Below, piece after piece: positions 31,900 through 44,639 of a DNA stretch of 64,000 nt. Numbering within the stretch: position 1 is the stretch's first letter; each line of letters begins with the position of its first letter. Below the pieces are notes generated by a model. That model was not told where the DNA came from and made no database searches. It saw nothing but the letters and a program-made list of their open reading frames with translations. Origin of the DNA: Cylicocyclus nassatus (taxonomy: Eukaryota; Nematoda; Chromadorea; Rhabditida; Strongylidae). Made by a program: the position numbers and the translations under genes. Where the stretch lies: assembly GCA_958299035.1 (NCBI GenBank), contig CATQJL010000112.1, positions 56,959,140 through 57,023,139 on the forward strand, written 5' to 3'.

Positions 31900-34800
31900 C
31901 ACTCTGTTTTGTCCATAGGTTTTTTCATGACCAACGTAATCAGCACATATACACTTGCCAACTAGATTAATGATAAACACTACTGATCAAACTATGATTC
32001 ACTTTAATGAGCCATCGCTAACGAAAGTTGGTGGATCGAATGTCGCAGAAAAATTGATCAGATGGCAACTGAAAATCTACAGCCACCAGTGTGTCACCTG
32101 TGCTTCACAGAAGCTTGCACTGGCCATCAAGGAATGCGTCAGGGTAGGCTTACGATCTGGTGACTTGTCTTCCAAGCCATAACCCAGGTGACTTTTGCAT
32201 TAACTCTGGATATTGGAAGGTAATCATTTTATCTATTCTACTATTTCTTGTAAATGTTATTTAGCGATATGCACGAAATTCGACGATAAAATGTCGCTTT
32301 TTTTCAACTTCACAGGTAAGCGCGTGGTCCGCAGCCTCATCATGGCGTGGGGGTGTCCTGGGCGTTGAACTGCAATGCACAGCCAATTGTATACTCTGGT
32401 AGGGCCTGTTGAGCTGTAAGGGAGTTTGATGTTTCTCCAGTTTTGGCCGGATGCTCAACTCGCTCTACACCCTCCACCAGCGGCGATCGGCCCGGGAAAT
32501 GTAGGGAGCATTTCTAGATCTGCTCTTGTAGAGGAACACTTCCAATACATTCCCAGCTAGAAGAGGAGAAAGATACTCTGCCCATCGGATCCCGCCTACG
32601 ATGAGGTCGGTAAACAAATGATCCGGCTTGGTGGGCAAAAATAAAAATTTTGATGAATTCCGGGTGTCCTGTAAATAAACTGCATCAATTCTGAGCCTTT
32701 GTGGTAGAGAACAAACATGTCATACTTTTTATAACAGAAACATGGTTGATGAATAGTCAGAACAGCGAAATTGCGGGAGAATTGTCTTATCTAGTTTGCC
32801 GTACAGACAGCCGTAGATGGGGCGGTACATGCTGCTCACGAAAATGATTTTCCATTCGCTCCGATAACAGTTCCCTGCCTAATGATTCTCTTGATTGAAA
32901 TTTAAAGAAACAGCCTCAACATGTTTGCATTTCGTTGCAGTCTACTGACCACTAAAAAGCACGGCTTCAAGATAGTTGATTGAGATTCTAGATAACTAAC
33001 TTTGTGAGTAAACATGAAATTACATTAGTTTAGTTTTGAATGATTTCAACTTGCAAGTTATTGGATTAATGCGCCTCCTCTAGGCGAAACTTCAATGATG
33101 TTTTTTAAATTCCTCTTGGCTCTGCCTTTAAACATCTTTTTGATTCTGCCTTCCCGAGAAGCCACACTGCAACTGTATCTTTGAGCTTGTTTTTTCGAAA
33201 ATCATAACTTTTCATAGAGACGCTCAATCAGCACAAACTTTGCATAGTTAGAAAGAGCTGGTTATAGAACCTATAATTCTGACTGCTCCGATTTTTGCTG
33301 CAAGTTTCAGATTTTCTATGGCCCTACACAGAACATACAAAATTTGACTAAATTTCTTCTACCGCTTCTGTCTACGCAGTGTATGCTCAAGAGAAAGCCG
33401 CTAAGGTACCACTAAAGAGAATGAATTGCTCTTTCAGATAAAAATGAAGACATGCAAATCGGCTGGAAGAACCGGGAGTTATGAATTTTTGAAAATGGTG
33501 CGAAAGAACATTCGGGTCAACCTATGTGTATAAGTCGTCGTTTGATAGTTTGAGTGACCTTATTTGGATGGAGATTTTAAAAATCTCGTTCACTCAAAAA
33601 TCTTGTTAAAAAGTTTACGATAAGAATCTTGCAGATATAAAATAGGTATCTTATGAGGTCGTCCGAAAGTGTGTGCTGTGCCGCTTTTGAGACCTTCACT
33701 CAGAATGGTAGACGGTACCACCACCACTACCCTATATGAGATACGAATGTATTCAATTTTCTACACAACAGTCACTCAGATCCACACAGTAACTTTTTTA
33801 GACCTCGTGTTAGTAGCTAGCTCCCAACATTCACTATCAAAAGTGTGGAGACCAGTACGTCCCATATGGCTCCTATGATGCTTCATTACAGAAGAATGAC
33901 AATGACGTCACTTACGGCGAAGTTTACATGCTAGTCAAATACGCTGTTTACTCAGTTACTACTATTCAAAATATTCACAATTCACGAAAATTTCACCGGC
34001 GATTTCCGCCTTCGTCGATGAACTAGAAGTCTGTTAGCTTGCAGAAAAGCCGTAAAGCTCCCCAACTGCCTGTTTCTTATTTACTTTTTTTATAGGAAAA
34101 ATTTGGATCTCCCTGGGTCCTGAAATCAAACAGTACCGCCTCTACAAGTGCGTTGGTTGAAAACCGACAAGCAGTCACCTCCAGCAAACCTAAATGCGAT
34201 ACGAATTTATCTAATTTTTTACACAGCAATTACTTAGACTTCTTGAAACTAACTACGCTATTAGGTCTCATTTTCACATAAGTGGCTGCTCCCAGATTTC
34301 ACTACCAGGAGTGTAGAGAGCAGTCGTTGCTAACCTTTGACAGTGTATAATAATACTTAAACATTTGAGAAAGGCAACGGTTTTTCCAACTTTCAGCTCA
34401 CAGAAAGATAATTGGGGACGGTGGCTATTTGTATATGTACTGGTGAATGCTTCTTATGCTGATTCGAAAACTATCGTCCATATTCGCGATATAATAAATT
34501 GGATGGTGTTTTGCCTATTTTTATCAAAAATAAAATGCACACTTTATGGGTCAAATCATCAAAAAAAGTTGCTCTTGCCTTTTTATTTACTGAGGTTGTT
34601 TAGTTCAAATAATGCAACTCACTAAGCTTTCCTTAAGTAGCGTCAGACGGTAAACTAGACAGGTACTGCTAATTTTAGATATCCCATAATCAACTTTTCT
34701 TAAAAAACGTTCACAACTTCCTTTGAGAAATCATTCTAGATATTGAGCACAAATTTGGAATCAGCATTTTGAGAAGCATCTCACGGTGTACATCGCATTT

Positions 34801-35296
34801 CAGATAGCCACGATCATCAGATATCCTTTCCTTGTCAGAGCTATTTTTTCGAGCAATCAAACAAGAAAACATTGAAGAATTTCTGGAAAGGGTTCGAAGC
34901 TTCTTCGCCCACATTTTCGGGTTTTTTTGGGAAACAAAAGTAATGTATCCTCTCAAATCGTTTACTTTGTACTTGTAATCCTTCCCCCGGAATTCCTGCT
35001 CAGTCTCCATTGACTACGAAGGATCAAGGCTCATGGAACCTGACACATAGACATCGGAAAGATTATATTAGGAGTACTTCTCAATGATTTTATTGAATTT
35101 TATACCATTGTTTGGGGCCCAATGGCCTCATCGTTTTCCAAATTAACTTTTTAGAAGCGCTTTGTTGTCTTCATTGTGGTCATCTTGTTTCCTGTACATC
35201 GTACTGCAAACAAATCATCTGCATTTTAGTCCATTTTAATCATTCTTCGTCCTCACATCAACATACTATGCACATGAGAATACGAGCATATAAATC
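31900..35296. other. Unit 1 spacer between PLA2 and B2
   Basis: I see no supported gene. 32290-32640 is GC-richer than its surroundings and of unknown nature. 33190-33523 is half of a mariner-end MITE. 33700-33870 and 34155-34325 are diverged direct copies of one segment. A 99-codon minus-strand frame at 35010-34711 has no recognisable domain and no consistent exon neighbours. The same spacer recurs at 48369-51765. Confidence 0.4.
33190..33523. mobile_element. Half of a mariner-end MITE (single arm), unit 1
   Basis: Diverged relative of the right half of 14421-15129. It shares AAAATCATAACTTTT, GCAAACTTTGCA-like, GACTGCTCCGATTTTT and the terminal GGGTCAACCTA. The other half is missing, so it cannot move. 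Confidence 0.7.
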
Positions 35297-35864
35297 TTTA
35301 TTCGAAAGTGCTGGCAAAAAGTTGCGAAAAATCCCACTAGAAAAAAAATTATGAAACAAAGAGCTTCGATGTTGAACGACGACGAAATTTCAAAAAATCC
35401 ACCAAATGATTTCAAATTTTAGATATGGCACAAATTGTTAAAACTTTGCTACGAAATAAATTTGAGCTTTCAATAAAATTTCTTGTTTCATAGAGTAGCA
35501 AGCCGAACCATGTACATCTAGAAAAATTTGATTCAAAAAGAAAAATCCAAAATTTTGATATATGCTTGACAACACTGTTTTCAAATATTTAAATTTTGAA
35601 GATTCCGTCTCTAAAGATGTGATCATCGCGCAAACTTCTAAACGTGATTGCCTATGAGGGAAGAACATTCGAAACCTTAATGGGTAAAGATCTAACTCTT
35701 CCAAGAAATTTCCAAAAACTTACCTTCACTAGAAAACAAACACGGAAAAAATATTTATCCTCAGGTGACCATATATAATTTGTTTATATCATATCTCTTC
35801 TATATAAATGTATCTATTATCATTTCAGCATTGGATACTTTCAAAAAGCTGAATTCCGTCATAT

Positions 35865-37776
35865 TTATGCCAGAAATTCATTCCAGTAGCTCAGCTCTTC
35901 TCTGAAAAAATTTATAACTATCTGAGAGAGAGAGAGTAACATACTGGCACTCACGATTCTTTCGGTTTGGAAACTTGCACCCAATGATATTTTCTCATTC
36001 TCCTCGTCTTCTGAAAACTGTTCACCTGTAGAAAGCCTCCTCCTACTGAAAATTTTACAGATTCTCGAACACATAGCACATACCTGCACTTTCTTGGGCT
36101 TGCAGAACCTGAAAAGATGAATTTTCTCAAGGGTTTTTACAGCTTTTCAAAAAATTTACGTTGCAAACAATGTTTTGTGTTCCTTAAATCCCCCAGACTT
36201 CTCAAAAGTTTTCACAAGTTTTCTTCTTGTCCACGCATCTGAAGGAATCAATGAATTGGTAACACACTTCCATCAGTGATAAAAAAAGCGTACGTATATC
36301 AGATTCGTCTCTCAGCCAGTTCAAAAACTTCGTATACAGCTCTTTGGGAGATTTTTGGTAATGTCCTGACTTTCCACGCAAATCCGTCAACCACTGGAAA
36401 AATCACCTAATCAAAATAGCAATAATCACGAAGTATGATTGCTCGATGATTCTTATACCGGCGTATCGAAAAGGAACGAAAATTCAAAGCAAGAATCAGT
36501 TTATTACAAAAATGATGTAAGATGATAAAAAAATTAAGCCAAAACTTTCACTCACCAGAAACGAACTTAATTGAATGAAATTGAAATTTGTAGCGAAAAG
36601 TATAATAACTTTAGTTTCAACTCCTTGTTCCACAATCTACTTCCACAGGAACAGAATATTGGAAGATCAATTTTTGTTACAATTTTTTCAATTTCTTAGT
36701 GATTTTTAACTTCATAGATAAGCATATAAATACCTTATGAGTCAATCTTTCCACCCTATCTTCCAGTTCGTTCACAAGAAAGCATATATGATCGAGCTTG
36801 CGTGGATCCTCGAGAAACTCATCATTAATCACCTATATAGAAAGTTTTGTCTAGCGAAATCTGGAGGAAAACAAACTTACTTTGATCGAAGTTTTTACTC
36901 TATATTTCCAACAATAAACACAGTTAAAAACTTTGTAGTGAACGTTTGTACGGCCATGGCAAAATACGTAAGCTTTTCAGTTCCTGGAATGGAATACACC
37001 AGCACATCATATTTTCCTCCTAAACTTACCTGTTTTACCCCTTTAAATCTCGGAAGAAAACCGATTTCGTCTGGTGTAAGGGGCTTGCTTCGTGGGGGAA
37101 CTTCGTGTTTACCAGAGACACACAATTTTGGATTTTTGGGAGGCGAGAAAGTCTCTAGTTCCCAGTCAAAAAAGGTGTCAAAAGACATTGAAGTGCTAAG
37201 TGGTGCAGGGATGATTTTTTCAGAGGTGAGGGCCAAAAAATCGTCTTGAAGATTTGACAATTCAGATTTTTCTCTATGATGTGCAAACAAAGGTGTTGCA
37301 CGGTAATCCATGGACATTTCATTGTATGCAGAGTGAGAATGCGTATATTCGACATTTGAAGAGGTTGCAGAGTTCAAGTTTTGCTCATTTGAGTCAGAAG
37401 ATAGATCTAGCAAAGGTGGTGAAGTACAGCGACGCGCAAAGATAGAATTTCTCATTAGTAAATTTTGCTTGCGGATTTTTGATAGCTGCAAACCTTTATT
37501 TGTAGAAAACACAGACGAAGATGGCACAGAATCATCAACAAAAGTTTTATGAAGTGACAAACGAGAACTTGACTGGGAATCACTAGGATGCTTGCGATGA
37601 GGTGCAGGAACAAATGAAGAAGGCATGCGACGAGGTGCGGGATTAAACGACTTTGGAAATGCTCCAGTGTTTGGCAAACTTTCAGGTGATTTTGTGTAGA
37701 CTGCATTAGGACCACGGTAATAGGTATTATCAGCTAGAGGCGTCTTAGCATCGAACTTATATTCTGAAAGATGCAT
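35865..37776 (-). pseudogene. Gene B copy 2: paralogue of gene A with one-base frameshift
   Basis: Exons on the minus strand: 37776-36881, 36832-36734, 36393-36294, 36238-36160 and 36108-35865. The last may instead be split by an intron at CAG|GTATGT. Exon junctions, phases and exon 2-4 lengths (99, 100, 79 bp) equal those of gene A. The N-terminal about 240 residues are Ser/Pro-rich. PRFKGVKQ and YDVLVYSIP match gene A. Exon 1 is 896 bp, one base short of a whole number of codons. Near 36965-36976 the frame slips, so the conserved FCHGRTN ... CVYCW segment is read in the wrong frame and translation stops at 36895. Beyond the slip the correct frame stays open into exon 5. It is a recent pseudogene, a sequence error or a truncated functional form. 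Confidence 0.75.
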
Positions 37777-37828
37777 CCTAAAGGATAGAAAAAAAATGTC
37801 AAGTATGGGACCTCGTCATGCTTTCTCC

Positions 37829-37925
37829 CTTTTATACCTGCCAGTCAGGTCAGTCTGGGTAACGGTCAATTACCTCATGACATATCCATGCCCTGACACT
37901 CCCTTTTTACGTTGCTAAGGTCATA
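37829..37925 (-). promoter_or_regulatory. Gene B2 promoter elements
   Basis: TATAAAAG at 37836-37829 lies 53 bp before the ATG. The 17-bp shared element is at 37878-37894 and AAGGTCATA at 37917-37925. Spacing from TATA to the element is 42 bp, the same as in gene A. Confidence 0.65.
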
Positions 37926-40900
37926 GATATGCAATCGTGCCACGATGCCATGCCGGAGGAGCGATTTTGCCATTGAAAACATGAAGGACCGGCGGCGGTC
38001 CAGGAGTTCCCAAAGCCTCGCCGCCTTTCCTTGCAGGGGTACTTAGCACGCCCAAGGCGTCCTCGCACTTCTCAGACGGCTCCGCCCATTTGCCCCGCCC
38101 ACTGGCTAATTTCATTGCGAGTTGTGCAGGTTCGGAGAATACTTCTCAAGTGTTATGGATGAATAATGAAGGATGGAAAACAGACTAGAGTTTATGAGAT
38201 CTACCATTTGGACATGTTGCCTTTACAATATACGAACGCGAAATTTACTACTGAGAGATCTTTTGACCATGATGCATTAGTGTGGGCATCACATTGTCAG
38301 AAAATTCCTTTTTCGACTTTCAGCCGAGATAAGTGTACATATACGTTTGGTTGAAAATATGTCTATTGAGCAAGTTGCAAGTGTCCCAAATGTCTGACGG
38401 ACTTTCGACTTTTTGATTTTTCGGTCAGTTGGATTTTTCTAGTTTTTGGTTACAACTTCGTATAGCTCAAATTTAATGCAAATAAAGTACACATAGGATC
38501 ACAGAATCTCTATAAAACTGAAAAAATATGACACTTAATGTCTATCTACTATACTTATTACATCGATGCAATAGTTTCGTCTAAATCAGAGGGAATCCGA
38601 TAATTCGCTAAAATCCAAACCCAGATTCATGGCTTGTTCAAGACGTGAGTTTTGCCCTTCAAGATAGTTACCCAAAATCAACTTTTCGTTGGCTATACTC
38701 AAAGACAAAGATACAGGCTTCTAAAGATTGCACTTGAAAGTTCGTAATTTTGAGTTTGGTATTGAATAGTAACAAAGTGCCGAAAGCATCCTCAAGAAAT
38801 TTCTGGGATGGTCATAGCAATCTTCCGTACGTGGCAAGCTTTGACCTATGGTAATGTGGAAACACAGAAACTGTGAAAAATATTCTTTTGCAGAAAATTA
38901 CCTTCTTACCAAAAATATCACTCAGTGCTAACTTTGAGTACTGTAAGGCCTTCTCGGGTACATTGAAGGGTTTCTACTTATAAAATGCAATAATAAGGGA
39001 ATTTACCTTCCATGATTTTCCACGAATTTTTGCATTTGCATATCTATGCTATTCCCGCACTCCGCAGTCTCCGAAGGAGACCAATAAAGGAGTAGAGAGA
39101 TAGGCGGGGCTTGACCTCTGCGCGAAGGTGCGACGAGCCTTCTGGAGTGTGAATGCTTTTGCGAATGGAGGTGCTAGGAACTCCTGCGTCCCCTCCATCC
39201 TGTAGTATAGCTAACAAAAAGTTCGTACATGGACTGCGTTACTGATTCAAGAAATTATCTCTTCCAATACATGTCAACTTGCTGTTTGATACCTAGGAGT
39301 TGTTCTAATATCGCCTATCAAACTATCCGATCACGGATATGTGTGGCACCTTTTTTAGCAATTGAATTCTAGGATAGTTGAATAATATACAAAGACTATT
39401 GACATCGTATCTTTTGTGCTTGTGTACTTTTTAATTTTTATACAGATCTTCTCTCTTCTATAAGCAAAACGGCTGATCTGAATCTTGAGAATGGTTCGTA
39501 AAATTTTTGAAAGTTGTTTATATGGGTATGGAAATATACACGTTACATGTTTGTACTTACACTTAGAAAGATTTTGATTTCAAAATCCAAATAAACTTTG
39601 TAACATTTTTCTCAATTTTGAAGTTATGGACCTGCAAAGATTTGGCATCCCAGAAAATTTTAGAAGTGCCTGACTACTGCCACACACGTTTATTCAAAGA
39701 AAATTTTCGTCCCTTCCCCCTTCCGACGAGGAAATCCTGCGACCGCCACTGCCGACCAGATATAAGAAATCTCAGTATTGGACCAAGCTAACACATTAAC
39801 TTATCATCTTGACTCATTTAAGGGAGATTGTTCCGATTGAGAATAAGAAAGATAATGAAGAGCAGGGGTATGTTGTTTGTGTGACATAACCATAGCCTTT
39901 TTAGAGGTAAGGGAATGCTTAATCAAGTGAATCTAACTCGGAGGGAAGTGTGAGTTACTCAAAAATCGCTGAACTCCTTTAAATCGGAAATAAACATATT
40001 TTGAGCGGTAGCTTTTTAGTGAATTTCAAATGTTGACAAATGCGTTCGAACACTTTTTCACCGCAGCGGAACTCATTCTGAAACTAAATGATATTCTGAT
40101 GAGGCGATACACGGCTTCAGTAGAAAAGACGAAATGATGTCAGAATGAAAACAAAGCTAAGCGCAGAAACCAGTTAAGCTGAAGAGGAAAGGCGAATGCC
40201 CACACTTAAAAAAGTCACTTCTTTGGTATTTGAGTTGGAAAAATATAGCATTTTAGAATTTCAATAAGTGACGATGCACAGTCCATTTTTAAATCCCACA
40301 AGATCACATAGAAAATCGCGTTTTTGTTTGATTCCTACGCAGACGCTTTTCTACATTTGAGAAAGAAGTAGAACTGGAGAATCACAATATATTAAGTATC
40401 CTAAGGCTTCCGAAAATATGAGAGAATCAGATATACACAGCTTCGCAAGTTTCATGGGAGATCGACAAAAACACGCGTCAGCATGAGGAAATAAATTTTT
40501 GCAATTGAATCAAGTTCATTCGTTCTGGTCCATCCCGATAACATCAAAATAGAAAAAAAACTAGCAATTCATACGACAATCGCGATTTTTAAAATGTGAT
40601 TTCTACGACTGGATTGAAGAGTGTACAAGGAGAAAATTGTTTTTTTTTTAATTAACTGATTTTTACGGAATCAATCGAAGTTGTCATTTCACCTACACAA
40701 CCTAAAATGCTATCATGTTGTTTCATATGTCATTCTTCAAACTCGAGATTTGTTCAAAAAAATTTACAATCGTTGATCAAATTTGGAAAATACTCTCAAA
40801 TTCCAAGTACTTGCAAGATTCTATCACCACTACTTTTCTGGTTACAAAATATCGTATAACCAAAATCAAGACCAGAACACTGTTTTATTCAAGCTTTTGG

Positions 40901-41841
40901 CATTCTCTGCGATATGACAAAAATTCAAGGAAAAGAGCATTTTGCCATTTTTCAGCATATATCAATGATGGATTATGCTTCATGCAACACTAGCTAAAGC
41001 ACGATTTCCTTCTAAAAAATCTGACTTTCGAATAGCACGATTTTACCAATTTTATCAATGAAGGAAATTTTGAACATTCTCATATGTTTTGCCATTTAAG
41101 ACGTATGACACAAGCAACAACTGCAAATCACTCTAACAGCTATAAACATCACAGCTTCAGCTATCTGCACGACGTGTTCAGAATTCTGAGTAACAAGCTA
41201 AATTTGGAGTAGACGTTTCTGCACACAAGTAGGTTCTGAATATAGTCAACTAGCTTCTAGATTGTTTACTGTTCAGAACGTGTAGAGCAGAGCGAACGAT
41301 GCACGCTTGACCGAATGTGCAACGATGTTGAAGCATTTGGAAATGGTGCAAGTTCCTTAGAATATCGCGTCATCCACTCAATGTTATTTCCTAGGAACTT
41401 CTAGTTTCTAGGAATGAAACATTGAGAGCTTTCAAAGGAGTGTTTATGGCTTTTTTCGCCCACGTTCTTGAGTGTTTATGGGAAGCATGAATGCTTATTT
41501 TTATTATGTGCTTTTCTCTAAAAAAAAGACATTGAACGGGACGAAGGAGTGAGTGCTCTGAGCATAGCAAAATTTCAAAGGGATTACTGCGAATAATCCA
41601 ATTTTCGATTCACCCTAGAACTTGCAGACTTTTGAAACTTTTCAGAATTTGAAAAATTTTGTAATACTGAGTTTTTTCTATCTCCATAGACGAGCTCTCC
41701 ACGTCTTTTGAGTTTCTGCACCTCTAATGCTTCCATTAGAATTTTTTTCCTGCATCTCCATTAGTGGAAAACATGATGTTCAGCTTGCTTTTTTCTTACA
41801 CAGATGATGCAATTACTCAAAGAATCATGAGCATGAAATGC
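37926..41841. other. Unit 2 spacer between B and A
   Basis: Copy of 21457-25372 at +16,469, with the same GC-rich repeats at about 37940-38120 and 39025-39205. No gene seen. Confidence 0.4.
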
Positions 41842-42332
41842 TTTATTCAAAAATGTCACTAAAAATCCGCAAAAAGTCTCGAATAATCACAAAAAAATCT
41901 CATCAAAAAATCCCAGCAAAATTCTTTAAAAATGTGGCAAAAGCAAAATTATGTTTTCAAACTTGTGAGTGTGTCAAGCAAAATCTATAGGATCATCCGG
42001 CAATATTTTTAAGTTCGGCTCGAAAAATGCATGTTTTTAGAATACAAAGCTTGGGAAAAACTTCCAAAAGTTTCGATTTGATAATTTGACTCCTGCTAAT
42101 TTTCTTGTAAATTTTTCTTGACTATGTACAAGAATACTCAGGGTCAGTGTTTTTTTACAGGCTCAATTTCTCAGAATTCGCATTACCCAAAATTTGAAAA
42201 AAAAAAACCCCCGAGCCAAGTACCACAACCACTAAAGCGAAAAATACATCCTTTCTGGACTACCTATATAATTGTTTCTATATATCTCTACTACATATCT
42301 ATCATTTTTCTTAGCACTTCGAACTCAAAAGT

Positions 42333-44495
42333 TCAAAAAGTATAGAATTTTTCGTTTTCGCCGATTCCAGCGATCCATTCTAGGACTTCCATAGTACTCT
42401 GGAAAGAAGCTCCATTGTTTCTAATGAAAACAAATGGTTTTCGACCCACAACTTTTCCGGGGAAGCTCTCATCCATATCACTGTTCTCCTGCTCTTCGTT
42501 TCCTTAAGACAGTCTTTCTCATTCTGAAAAATAAAAAAAGATAAAGTTTCGCTTACCAGGGTAGCTTGAATGCATTAATAAACTCTGTTGCACAAATTTC
42601 TCAATGTGATCCTCTATCCGTGCTTTTTTAGGCTTGCAGAACCTAAAAATCAGACCTTAAACTTTCACAAAGCTATTTTTCAAAAATTAATAGTTACCTT
42701 GCGAATAATTCTTGATGTTCTTTGTACCCGCCAGACTGCTTGAAAGTGTTTAGAAGTGCTTTTCTAGTCCACTCTTCTAGAAAAGAATATCTATTATAGG
42801 TTATCATCGCTAATAAAGATTGGTACCTTTATCGGAATCATCTCTCAACCAAATCAGAAAATTCGCATATTCTTCTTTTGGCGAATTACGACAAGATTGG
42901 GACTGTTCTTGCAGATCGGTCAACCACTAAAGCTTATGAGTTTAATTTAAAAAAACAACTCGAAATTCAAAAGTATTTCAACAGATCCTTAACGGAAAAT
43001 TTTTCAGAAAACCAAAATCTTACCAGCCACCACGAAAAACTAACATTTTTTAGCCACCACTAATTCTACGAAAATTCTACCGATTACTCTGTAAAACATT
43101 CGATCGACTTTGGCTACTTACTTGTAAGAATTTCGATTCTCATTGACAAGTAACAAAAGTTATTTCGTATGCCTTATTTAAGTCCCTATGAATCTTTTTG
43201 CATATAAGTTATAGCTCCCAAAAATAAGTACCTTATAAGTAAGTCTCTCCACTCTATCTTCCAATTCATCCACAGGTGAACAGACATGGCCGAGATCACA
43301 TGGATTCCCGAAAAACTTCTCTCCGATCACCTCAAAACGGTAATTTATACAGTCAAATTCAACTAAAAAACATTACCTTGATTGTAGTCTTCACTTTTTC
43401 ATTCCAACACTTCAGACATTTGAAAACCTGATAGTCTAGGTTTGTCCGTTCATGGCAAAATACATAAGCATTATCGGTTTCTGGAATGGAATACACCAGC
43501 ACATCATGTCGTCCTTTCAAACTTACCCGTTTTATTCCTTTGAATCTCGGATGAGATTCAGTTTTTGGCGGTGCTGGAGGACCTGTAAGTTTATCACAAA
43601 GAGGAAATTTAGGAGGAGAAGAGGTGGGAGAAGCCTCTTCCCCGGAATCGGGTACAAGATCCTGTAAAAGAGGTGAAGGGCAAAGTGGTGCAAGGTTAGA
43701 TTCTTTACTAGTGAGTGCACAAAAATCCTCTGATGGATTAGCCGGTTTAGATTTTTCATTCTGATGTGCAAGTGCAGATGGTGCAGTGTAATCGTCGGAA
43801 TCTTCACTATACGGCGAATAGTATGGAGTTTCAGAATCGCTATTATAACGATGACGATGATGAAACAAAGGAGAAGAACGAGGTGAATCCTCTTCATCCT
43901 CATCGTAATCAGAACAGGAGAGAGGATCATAATCTTTGAAAGAAGTTTCAGAACCACTAAAATTGTAACGATGGCGATGATGAAAGAGAGGCGAAGAACG
44001 AGGAGAATCCTCTTCCTCTTCATAGTCTTCCTCGGAATCAGAAGCATTTGCTAGAGGCGGCGAAGCAGGGCGAGGTGCAGGGATAGAGTCTTTTAGCCAT
44101 GGATTACGAGAATGAATTTTTGAAAGCTCAGAACCTTGCATTTTGTACTTTTTAGGAAACCTGATCGATGGTGGTACACAATTACCTACTGAAGTTTCAC
44201 GAAGTGATTCACGAGAAATCGATTCAGAATTTTGAGAAGGCATGCAAGGAGGTTCAGGAAGGAATGGGTTTGGAGGTTCTATACGAGTTGGCAAAGGAGC
44301 TGAGGAGTGAGAATATACATTTTGAGGAGGGACCTGATAGAATTTATTTTTGTTAGCTGCATATGATAGTTTAATCGGATCCGGTTGAACATTTTGAGTT
44401 TTTGGATTCGGAGCAATTTGGAGCACCCGGTAAGATTTTCCAGAAGCCGAAGGAATAGGAACATTATCAACGACCACGTACTTGAGGCAATTCAT
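42333..44495 (-). CDS. Gene A copy 2
   Basis: Identical to gene A copy 1. Exons: 44495-43377, 43330-43232, 42926-42827, 42776-42698, 42642-42557 and 42502-42333. The intron-like 46-bp segment lies at 43481-43526. No difference from copy 1 was seen in coding or flanking sequence, so the two cannot be told apart functionally. Confidence 0.8.
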
Positions 44496-44542
44496 GCTAA
44501 AACCAAAAAATTATGAGACTGAGGCTGCGTGCTAATTTCGCT

Positions 44543-44639
44543 CTTTATATAGTTATTAGCCAGCCCAATCTAGGTAAAGGCTAATTATGTCGTGACATAT
44601 CCATGCCCTAACGCTTTCTTGTTAACCGTCAAGGTCATA
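44543..44639 (-). promoter_or_regulatory. Gene A2 promoter elements
   Basis: TATATAAAG at 44551-44543, the shared 17-bp element at 44593-44609 and AAGGTCATA at 44631-44639, as upstream of copy 1. Confidence 0.65.

Noticed and set aside
34711..35010. 99-codon minus-strand frame between PLA2 and gene B
   Set aside because: It starts with ATG and stays open, but has no recognisable domain and no splice-linked neighbours. Too weak to call.
36737..37249. 170-codon plus-strand frame
   Set aside because: Antisense to gene B exon 1 and exon 2. The minus-strand frame is the one matched by gene A.
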